Shown here in pieces: positions 30,756 through 42,700 of a DNA stretch of 64,000 nucleotides. The stretch is from Zygaena filipendulae (lineage: Eukaryota > Arthropoda > Insecta > Lepidoptera > Zygaenidae): positions 5,044,501-5,108,500 of the forward strand of contig OU015651.1 in NCBI GenBank assembly GCA_907165275.2, read 5' to 3'. A model generated the notes under the pieces. The model did not search any database, was not told the origin of the DNA, and was given only the letters and a program-made list of their open reading frames with translations. Both the position numbers and the translations under genes were made by a program. Every line of letters starts with the position of its first letter. Within the stretch, counting starts at the first letter, position 1.

Positions 30756-33700
30756 CTGATGAATAGCAATGTCGTGGGCTATAATATAGCTGTTGATTCC
30801 ATGCGGTTTCAGCCGCAGTAATATCGGAGCTCCCGAGGGAAATCCGGGTTAAAATATAGTCTATGTTACTCAGGGATCATGTAGCATTCTAATGGTGAAA
30901 GAATTTTTTAAATCGGTTCAGTGGTTTGTGAGTTAATAAGTCGTAACAAACAAACAAACAAAAAATCTAATCTTTCCTCTTTATTATATTAGTATGGATA
31001 TAGACTAGCTGTTGCTCGCGGTTTTACCCGCGGTAACTTCGGAGCTCTCGCGGGACTTCCGAGATAAAAAGTACCTTATGTCCTTCTCCGTGCCCCCAAC
31101 AACGTGTATGCAAAATTTCATGATGATCAGTCGAGTGGTTAAAACTATAAAGCGTAACAAACAAATAGACTCACATTCGCATTTATTAGTAAGGATTTTA
31201 CACGTAGCAAGAAGAAGGCATAAAACGACATTCTGCGCACGTATTTCATAGAATACAATTTGTGATAGAATGAAATTACGATGTCTCTCGGTGCGAACCC
31301 CAGGTGCGAACGTAATTTCTCGTCGCTCACGCACGCACATTCAATGGAGATGTGGACTACTTTTGAAAATCAAAATTCTAATTAGTCCATCAGTTAGAAA
31401 ATAAAAAAACAATAGACACGTATTTTTTGTTTTTTCAAATAAATTAAAATATACAGAGATAAAGCACATTAAAGTTTAGGGTGAGGGGTCATGACGTCAC
31501 TAACCGCTAAAACCCTCATACAAACTGTCAGAATAGTGACGTCGCGCGAAATTTCAACTCAATATATCGCCGTTATTTATTGATTACGTAAAAAAAGAAA
31601 AAATACGTGTCCCATATTTTTTAATAATCTATACAAGACGGACTAAAAAATAAAAATTAGTCAACATGCCCATTGTTTTTGTGCTTTAATTTCGAACGGA
31701 ATTTTGAAAGAAACACCGCGCTGGCAGTAAAGACACCGTCACGCGTCAGTGTAAGGGCACCGGCAGTAAGGACACCTCCGGCAGTAAGTACACCGCCACC
31801 AGTAAGGACAAAAACTCTACTCCTCTTGGCAACAATCATTTTATGAACACGATATGCATTAAAAGTCGTTATTGTTCGAAAACTAAAAATTCACTCAGTA
31901 TAAAAATATTGCGAAATAAATTGGTAAGAGCATATTATTTTCTCAACGTTATGTGAGCTAATATGAGCGTTCTAAATTCAAGACTCAATGATCTAATATC
32001 ATGGCGTTTCAAGGCGCGCTTCTTGGGTTACTTTTGGACATGAGACTTCAGAGTAATTTGTGGTTTGTCTCTTTGAATTCCTCACTATGCTCAGAATTAT
32101 AGCTTAGAAATGCGAGCGTAGGTATTTATTAAATTTATTCCATTGTTGTAAAAAAAATCTTACAAGAGCGGGCAGAAAGTTTTTGGTCCAAGCGGCGAGC
32201 AGTTCCCCGGTCTGCACGAGAATGGCGCCGGGCAGATACCCAACGGGCTGCCAATGATCGTTTCCTCTCAACTTCACCTGGAAAAGTAGCAATCGAGAGC
32301 GTTCAGTCAATTTCCGTAAAAGTAAATGCATAGTTTCTGACATAAGCACAAGTTTACACATATACAGGATGTCCCGTAAATCGACGTCAAGCCAGAAGCT
32401 TGGTCAGAGCCTGGTTGTGGGTTGACGTCAATTTACGGGACATCCTGTATACAGGACTAGCTGTCCCCCGCAGTTTCACCCGTGGTAATTTCGGTGTTCC
32501 CGTGGGAATTTCTGGATAAAAAGTATCCTATATGTCACTCAGAACTACCGTAGCTTCCTATACCTAAGTGAAAGAATTTTCAAAAATGGTTCAGTAGATC
32601 CAGAGATTATCCCCTATAACGTCACAAACTCACAAACTTTACCTCTATAAACATTATTCTAGATTTCAGACGCCATCGGATGCGGGAAGCGCAGGACCAG
32701 CCGTTGTGGCGATTCTTGGAGGAGGCCTATATCCAGCAGTGAACGGCTTTCGGCTGATATGATGATGACAGATTTCGGGAATCTCATATTAAAATTTTTT
32801 AGCCACATAAGCGATACTCAGTTAATTATGTGAAAATAGAGTTATGTGAGGAATAAACTAAATTAAATGAAACGCAAACTCTAGTTGGTCATACCTCGAA
32901 TCCGCCTTCTGAATCTTGGGCCAGTAGAGTGAATGTATCGAAGTCTGCGTGTGCGCCACATCGTGTGTAAGGCAAGATTTCGCTAGGGCAGTAGGGCCGG
33001 TCGTACTCGTCCGGAGGCACGGGAGGATAGTACAGGATCCGCATCTTGGAATGGTTGTGTTCGTCGCTCTGCAACATGCCCGAGTGGCACTCCAGGAGAG
33101 CAGATGGCGGCAGACCTGGAAATATCAAAACGAAGAGAACGTAAGAGGACAAGTGCTAAAAAATTGCATTGGTGTTTTCGTAGTCTGAAAAAATAGTAGT
33201 CACTGTTTATGCCGCGGGAATTCCGGAAAAAAAAACCTTATGTCCTTTTCTGTACTCCTGTGTATACAAAATTTTGAATTTGAGTAGTTACTTCAGGTGT
33301 GAAAGCGTAAAAAACCAACTCACATTCGTATTCATAATAATACTAGCTGTGCCCCGCGGTCTCCCCGCGGTAATTTCGGAGTTCCTGCGGGAATTCTGGG
33401 TTAAAAAGTACCTTATGTCCTTCTCGGTACCCCTGACAACGTGCATGCCAAATTTCATCCAAATCCGTTCAGCTGTTTTTGCGTGATTGAGTAACAAACA
33501 TCCAAACATCCACACTTTCCCATTTATAATATTAGTAGGATTAAGGATTTTGTTAATTTAAATAAGTAAGTCTCAGGTTCGTCTGAGATGTAGGTATGTG
33601 AGTTTGTTTTTCACGCTTTTACTCCTGAGTTACTCATCCGGTCACTATGGAATGTCACACTGTCACAAGTAAGAAAAGGACATATTATGTACCTTTCGCA

Positions 33701-36700
33701 CAAAAAAATGTCAAGAAATATGTAAAAATTAATCGACAAGTTCTACACTAACATGAAGAAAGCCTCGAGCAAAAGCTAGTTAGTAATGTTAGTATATACA
33801 TATAAATAAAGCATAATATGACAAGACAATTACCAAAAGCATAAGCGAGCGCTTGGAGTAGCACTTGCGATAGCTTAGAGAGGTCTTGCGCTAGAGGGAG
33901 CGCGTGCTTCGTGAACTCTGGCACCTCCTCCTGAGCCGGCATGTCCTCCACCGACATCGTGGTGATGTCGAACGTGTGACGGAGCTCCTGGGAACAGCAC
34001 AATAAACCCTTTATTAACCAACGGGCTGTTTAGTTTTAGCCTCGTAAATTTTCATAGGATGCCCACGGTAACTCACAAATTTAATTCGATTATTTTGTAT
34101 TTGATAAGGTGTTGTGCCCCAGAGTCGTAACTTTAAATGGTTATATTATGTGCCAATTATTTTTCGAGTAAAAAAAATTGAGTACTTCTTACAATGAAGT
34201 TCGACACTAATCAACTACTGTTTATCTACTTATAATAAAACTGTAGAGAGGTCAATTCTGTACATTGAATAAAAAAAAAAATATTGGAGGATGAATGCAT
34301 GGTGATCGATACTGATGCAAAAAATACAATCAGTAAATTTTTTGTCTGTCTGTCAGTCTGTCTGTATGTGCACGCATGGGTCAAAAACTACTAAAGGGAT
34401 TTTAACCAAACTTTGTACGATTGTAGTCTATACTCCTGGGCAGGTTATAGGCTATATAACATAACGCTAAGACATATAGGAGCTGAGCAGTGACGATAAA
34501 TTTGAAACAAGTCGGATGAAAATCCGCTTTCGCATACGTTTACTCAATCACGCAAAAACGGCTGATCGGATTTGGATGAAATTTGGCATGCACGTTGTCA
34601 GGGGTACAGAGAAGGACATAGGGTATTTTTATCACGGAATTCCCGCGGGAACTCCGAAGCTAGTTCTTAATAATATATCAGTTTATAGTTTAAGACAATT
34701 ACGTAGGTATCAACGTAGACAATAGATATGCGGAGATTATAACTATACTTAGCTATAATATTATGACAAATAGAAATATCCTGAATGTAGGTAATAGGTA
34801 TAGTAGGTATATATTTTATTCCACTCTTTATGGGGTCTACCACCATTTGATGTGTAATTAATTATTATAGGCATATTATTTCAAAACTTAATGCATCTAA
34901 TTTTGATTCTATACTTACTTATACGGCAAATATAAACGAAATTTCAATGGACTAAATAATTCCATGTTAATAACACTGAAAATGCTGTTGATGAGGCTCC
35001 ATTTGGTAAAATATTGTAGAAATTATCTTTTACTCTATAAACGCGATAAGAAAACTTTTTAATAGTTAATAATAAAATTACGGAAGACGAGTAGTTTTAT
35101 TTATATAAGTTTATTGCCCTGATGAATTCTGACTTTGGGCTATTTTTAAAACTTTTTAACACTCACTTATCAGCGAGACTGTTATAATAATAACAATTCA
35201 TAACACAAAGATCTATTTGAATTCGCACTAAGCTATAGTAAGCTTGTGTCGTGAAAACCAGACACACGGTAAATATAAAATTTATTGCATACTAGTTGTT
35301 GCCCGCGGTTTCACCCACGGTAATTTCGGAGTTGTTGTGTCGGTAATGGTTTATTACTTAAACAATTAGATACCTTCTTAGTTTTATCGTACTGTTCCAT
35401 TCCCGGTCGGATGTAGCCGTGGTTGCTGTCGGGGGTGCATAAGTACTGTGCCTGGCATCCTTCCGGTAACGCACAAAAGTTGTCCAAATCAGCGTACACT
35501 GCTTTCAACTGTAAATAAGATTAAAAATTTATGTACCTATACCTACTGTGAAATCTCGTTCTATACCAAGAATGTATAGAGGTCCGAGACCAAAATCCTA
35601 GACTTTAAGGTAGGTAGGTACCTAGATATACCTATAGTTAAATGTAGTTATATCGAGGTTCTGTCATCCAGACCAGCGGTCAATGGGTCTCTTTCCTCGG
35701 GTCATTCCTAATAAATTTGTGATTACCTGTTAATAGATTCATTTACAAACTCACACCTTTTCAGAACTTTGTGTTTCATTCATCCCTTTAAGACACTGCA
35801 CATTCGCACAATTCCATTAGGTAGGTAATAAAAATATGTAACAAAAATAAATATATCGATTTTCTAGATTAATATTCATTTATTTATTTATTTATTCTTT
35901 ATTCCACAGTAGGTAGGTACGTACAAATGGCGAACTTAATACCTATCTACATATTTCCGGATTAATGTTTTTACTAGAAATGAGAGATCTTGGCACTATA
36001 CAAAATGCCGGCTATGATTGAAAAAAAAACAGGCAAAGCCGCTGTTCTGTATTTGCAACCACTTCTGCAAGTAGGTACCTATGCTAGGGTTAGGTTTGAA
36101 CTGTTTCAATGAATGGTACCATATGCCAGGGCATGGATGGGTACCAGTTACCACATCGCATTTTGTGTCTTTGGTATTACACAAAATGCTGATACAACAC
36201 ACCGACGACTTATCCAAGTATGTTTGCAAAAAAGAAGTTCACCTTCCCCTGAGTTATGCCGTGGTTGACCAGCAAGGCGAGGCCTTTACCGCTGAGAGCA
36301 GCGACCAACTGTTGTCCAATGCGGCGCACCGTTGACTTAATTGGACACGCTTCCGTTCCTGTAACGTAACGTAATGTGATTTTACTTAAAGGTCGCATAC
36401 GTAACTACGTTTTCTGTATACACAGATTATAATAAAACAGTAGAGTCCGTATACTTAGAATAGGTATATTGACCAAAAATTGTAAGAGGCACGAAAATCA
36501 AGAGTAACAGAACAAACACACAATATCTACAGATTGTAAGGTTAAACGAGAGAAGTATTAATTTTCGGTTCACGTCTCGAATATAAAAAAAAAAACGTTT
36601 GTTTTTTATGTGGTCATCCAGAAAATGAAATTATTCATGAAAATTGTGTAAATTCACAATTTCCTAAATTTTACTTTTTTATTTTTTATTGTGACCTGGC

Positions 36701-39700
36701 TAGGCTTTTGACCACAGCTCACCTAATGTTAAGTATGTGAGGTCAAAGATAGTAAACACACCTAGCCTGGAATGGAAACTGGCTTTCAAGAGCGTCTGCC
36801 GGAACACACCATTAGGTGCTTGGTGTCAGATTTTCAACTCGGTGGTAGCTAGCCAGCCAAGCGCTAGAGAGTCCTACCGTCCTACCACCATGCTATGGTT
36901 TCCTCATGATGGTTTCCTTCACCGACAGTTCAAGCTCATGGTTAGGGTCCAAATGCACCAACCACTGAGCTATCATCGCTATAAATATATGTATATAGAT
37001 AAGTATATATATTTTTATTACTTTTATTTAATCATGAATTTTATCGAGGGTTTGAAAATTAAGTTAAGTAGGTATAATAAACTAAAAATTCATCTCGATC
37101 CAGTAGCTTCCACGTGATGCGTACCTGCTAAGACAGAGGGATAAAAGTAAATGTTTACTTATTTTTCCAAGAACAATAGATTTTTTTTAACTCTCAGTGG
37201 TGAAGCAGTTAATGGATAGCGTCATGGTGTGGCATGCGGCGTATTCAAACAATGAATAGGTAGGTACCTATCTGCAGCCTAAACACTCATCATCGACACG
37301 CGACGAACGAATTGTGATGGATGCTACATTGGAAAATACACTAATACGTTTTTTAATTAAAAAAAGGCGAAGTTTGAATGTAGGGGATAATTCTGGAACT
37401 ATAGTAAACTGGTTCTGAAATATACTTTCACGGATCGAAAGCTATAGTATCCCTGAGAGACATCGAATGCGGTTTATCCCGGATAAAAGTTCTCGCGAGA
37501 GTACCGAAATTCGTGCGAGTGTAATTGCGAGGGACACTCACTTTTATAAACATTATTATGTAAGTAGAATTTAAGGAGATAATCACTCAATCAGCTGGAA
37601 GGCATGAATTCCGGTTGCTTTCTTTCACAACGGACATCAGTGCCACTCACGTTATCAAAAAGTTTAATGGCACAAATACCATTTAAAGTATCTACCTATC
37701 TACCTATACTATTAGGCATACCTACTTTCAACTTTGTACACCAACTACTTAGCTGATCCCGCCGCGGTTTCACTCCATACAGCCAACTCACAAACTATAA
37801 CTCTGAAATTAGTGTATGAAGGCAGATTAGTGTAGACTAGAAATTTCAACCGCGTGAATTTTGATAGGTAGGTCGGTAGGTAGGTATCATCGGTAATTTC
37901 ATCCTTCTACTGTTTACTGAGACATGACATCCAAATATATCCAAACATCCACATTTTTAGAATTACTTATATATTTTGCATTAGGTATCTAAGGTTTTTT
38001 TTATACTACATATTTTGTATGCAATGCAACTTAATAATGATCAATCTTAGTTCCGTGTTCAATGTTATTCACATGATGTACCTGAGGATGTACCTAAGTA
38101 CTTAGCTGAATCGCATAAAGTATTTTTTTTTATATAAATGCAATTCTTACCTCTTACGTAAGTATTTATATAAACCAATATATACATATACTTGGATTTT
38201 CCTTGATAATAACGTCATAAACTCATAATACAAATTATTCTTGCGAAATACCTATATCAAATGCCGCGCGAGTTTCGCGATTCCTTTGGGAATTTGTAGT
38301 TCCGGGACTACGGATAAATTAAAATATTATGTAGTTTGTGTTCTGTTAGGTAGGTACTAGGTACTCTACTTTTACCGTCTAAGTTATTAATTTTGATGCG
38401 TATACGGTAGTATCTCTAAGTAGTTTGTGATGCGTAGATATAGTTAGTTACCTATAGGTATACAAATTCGATCGAGGAGTGTCGAAATAAAAAAATGTCA
38501 AATCAACCATTTTGAATTTAAAAAAAGAATAATAGATAAGAATACAAAATACAATAGATTTTAAAAATAAAAAGTGATAGAAATGAGGCAGGCAGGACAT
38601 CATAACGAGTGGCATACGGCCGCCTCGTTACATATTCAATGCGAATTCTACTGTTTTTAATATTAATGTATGATAGATTTGTTGCTTCCTCTGAAGCAGC
38701 TATACCTATTTACGTATTACCCGTATCAAAGATATTGAAAGAGAATAGATTGACAATACGCTCGGCCGCTAAGCTTTTCCCTTGAACCACGCAGCGGTCA
38801 AATGATCTCATGCTAACAAAATGGCGTTGGCTAGCAGAGACTATTGTTTATAGATACCTATCACTTGACGGAATGCGATGTGATTGGCTATTTAAAATGT
38901 ACTTTGTGGTGACTGGCATTTGATTGCGTCGCAACGATATTGTGATTGGTTTTGATTTTGATCATTCCCTCGTAAAAATTGGTTGACGTGGATTGCATAG
39001 TAAAAGTTTGTATTGTTCGTCTATTCTCTTATAATGTCTTTGACCCGTATTAGGTATCCTTCACGAAGTCCTGCGCGTGAGTTATAAGGCTAGATACATC
39101 TGCTTACGTCTGGTTGACCCAGAAAAACTTACGTATAGCTTTGAATTACAACGAAGTACTTAAACAGTGATGTGGATATGGGCTGTCACATACTAATTAC
39201 TTGACGAAGCTCGGTGGCGGCGTCTAATGATGGATAGACAGCAAACGTATTTGTTGTGCAATAAATGTCGCTATGTATCTTCTCATACCTATCAGTCATT
39301 TAAGTAAAACATCTACAACACCATCGATGACATTTTAATACCTAAGTAATATACCTACGAATGTGGTTTTAAGTAACAGTTACAATAAACAGTTAAAATA
39401 AAAAGATGATAAGCACTATTTCTACTGTTATCGAATTACTTTATACGTTTGTCAACTACGCTCGGTTTGACCTCCATATTATGTATTATGTATAATGTCA
39501 AATAGATAAATGTATAAAGGTAAATATACACAATTAAATTTTTCATCGTACTTATTACTTCCTGGCGAACACGTGGAAGATGGCAAATATACATATTTCG
39601 CTTTTGTAGTAATACCTATTAGGTAAAGGGAGACAAATATAAAATTGAAATCTATAAATATTGTTGGAGTTCTCATATAGTACCTACCTACATACCTAAA

Positions 39701-42700
39701 TTGAATTTTCTTACATTTTTCCCTGTGATAAACACCTACTTTAAATTCGACTTTAAGATGAACCTTTGAGGAAAATATTGACGATACCTACTTGCTGTAA
39801 TTTACGTACTTGTTTGGAATGTTTGGTAAATAGCAGTTAGCACCTACAATCGATACCATCACGTGTATTTACGACTTCCGAGTAGGTAGGAAAAGTAGGT
39901 TTAGAAACTTTAGTCCACTCGATCATGCCTTGTATCTTATCTGATACTAAATAAGGCACTGTAGAAATAATTAGTGCAAGTCTAAAGTAGGTAACAAACA
40001 GATGTTACTGCAAATTCCGTTTTTTTGTAACGAACCCATTGTCATTGTCAAATATAATCGCTATAATCATCTTATCTTAAATAATGGGGTGGGCAAGCAA
40101 AGCCTCGGCACTTCGACCCTTGGGATCTTTTGTACCATCCCCATCCTGTGCTCCTCCCTCTACTCCCTGAAAACCTCGGCGGCAAAGGCTAGCGTGCAGT
40201 GGAGGGGTAAGAGCCTAACGTCCTCTGGTTCTGGATAGGCCATCCCCAGGAGGTCCATTCGTTTACGAGCCAAGGCATCGCACTCGCACATAAGATGTGC
40301 CATTGTTTCCACCTCTTCGCCGCACTTCCTGCAGGATGAGTCGCTTGCGAGTTTCATCTTCGTGAGGTGTTCCTTTGTCCCGAAGTGACCTGTAAGCACA
40401 CCAGTGATTAGGCGGGCCTGATTGCGACTTAGGAGAAGTATGCTACGTGACAGTTTCTCATCTGTTTTGTCGCCGATAAAGCGTTTAGAATGCCTGAGGC
40501 CCGTAGTCGACGACCACTCCTGTGAGTGTCTTTTCCGGGCGTTTTCGCGAATTGCCTTTTTCACCATGTTTGCAGAGATCCCAACAAAAGGCTCTGGTCC
40601 AATGAGGGTTTCATCTGATCCTTTCCTTGCCAGTTCATCTGCAAGTTCATTGCCTTGTATACCTACATGACCTGGAACCCAGATTAATCTGACCTTGTTG
40701 TTGGCGCCCAATTTGTTCATGGCATGGACGCATTCAAGCACCAACCTTGACTCCACTCTACATGATGTTACAGCTTTTAGCGCAGCTTGGCTATCTGTGA
40801 GTATGTAGATGGATTTTCCTTTTGTTTCGTTTTTGATATTTTCTTTAACACAGCTTATTATGGCGTAGGTTTCTGCTTGAAAGACTGTTGCATATCTTCC
40901 CATGCTCTGGAAAGATTTGTAGTGTTCAGCATATACCCCCGCCCCTGTGCCCGTGCTCGTTTTTGAGCCATCTGTATACCAGATTAGGCTACCCATGTCT
41001 GGTTTTCGTATACCTTTTTTCCATTCTTCCCTGGTTGGGATTTTCACCTTGTAGTTCCTTTTGAAAGAGTAGACGGGGTTCATTTTGTCTCTTCCCATGT
41101 CCATCAGTCCGTCGATGTCGTTATTGGCATCCAATTTCGTATGCGTGGTTTGCGGAATGGATCTATTCCACGCCCCAGCCTCGGCTAGCCGATATAGTGC
41201 TTTCCTAGCCTCAGCCTCCACCTCTATGTGTAGTGGTGTGAGGTCCAATAAGATCTCCATTGCCGACGTTGGTGTCGTCTTGAAGGCCCCTGTGATTGAG
41301 AGACATGCTAGGCGTTGCACTTTCTTGAGTTCTGCCTTGCACGTTTCCAGTTTAGTCCTTGGCCACCACACGATGCTGCCATACTTGATTATGGGAACCA
41401 CCATCATCCTGTAGAGCCAGTGGACTACTTTTGGCTTTAGGCCCCATGTACTGCCGTAGGCTCTACGGCACATCCCAAATATTCTTAGAGCCTTTGTCGT
41501 GATGTTGTTCACATGTGTTTTAAACGTCAGCTCCTTGTCCAAAGTGACTCCAAGATATTTCACTTCAGTGGACCAGTTTAACTGATTTCCTGACATAGAT
41601 AAGGTTTTCAGCCCTGTTAAAGTCCTTCTCCTAGTAAATGCCAAGACTGACGTTTTACTTGGACTGACCGATAGTCGGTTTTTTGTACACCATCTCTCAA
41701 CTCTGTTTAGAGCCTCTTGCATTAGACATGATGTAGTCCCAGGAAATTTTCCATTTACTAGTATTACAATGTCATCTGCATATCCTACCGTATAGTACGG
41801 TCCTCTGTTCAGTTCTTTGATAAGTGAGTCTATCACCATACACCATAGGGTGGGTGATAGCACACCTCCTTGTGGACATCCCCTAGTGGTTTTCACACAC
41901 ATTGTCTCTCCTCGTAGATTCGAGTGTATGATTCTGCCCTTTAACATATGGTCGACCCACCGACCAATTGTCCTGTTGATGCCATGCTCACGTACGGCGT
42001 CCTTGATAGAGTCGTGAGTTGTTCTGTCGAAGGCTCCTTCAATATCTAGGAAGGCTCCCAGACACAGCTCTTTTTCCTCAATAGCCTTTTCCGCACGACT
42101 GACCACATAGTGCAGCGCCGTTTCAGTGGATTTTCCCGACTGGTAAGCACATTGCATCTCATGCAGTTTAGTCCGTTTTAAAGGTCCTGTCCTTACGTAT
42201 TTGTCTATAAGTTTTTCCATGCATTTTAAAATAAATGATGATAGACTTATAGGCCTGTAAGACCTTGCCTGATCGTAGCTCGGTTTTCCTGGTTTAGGTA
42301 TATACACTACCTTTACCTGTCGCCATATTTTAGGTATATATCCAAAAGCGATACAGGCCTTGAAAATTCTGCACAATTGCGGCAACAATATTCCTGCACC
42401 CTGTTGTAGTAGTATTGGGTATATTCCATCCGGCCCTGGAGATTTGAATGGCTCGAAGCTGAATATTGCCCACTTAACCTTTAGTTCATCTACTACCTTT
42501 TTAGCAGTGTTCCAATCTTCTCTACTAGTACGGCGCGATAGCTCGTTAGTGGAGATTGGCTCCTCATTTACTGCCTCTATTTCCTCTGATCCTGGGAAGT
42601 GTGTCTTAAACATCACTTTTAGGGTCTCTTTTCCTGTGTCCGTAAGTTCTCCATCATCATCTCGAACAACTGACAATGGATGAACCTTAACTGCAGCCAT

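Noticed and set aside
36081..36335. Plus-strand ORF over dioxygenase exon 2
   Set aside because: Antisense shadow of a conserved exon.
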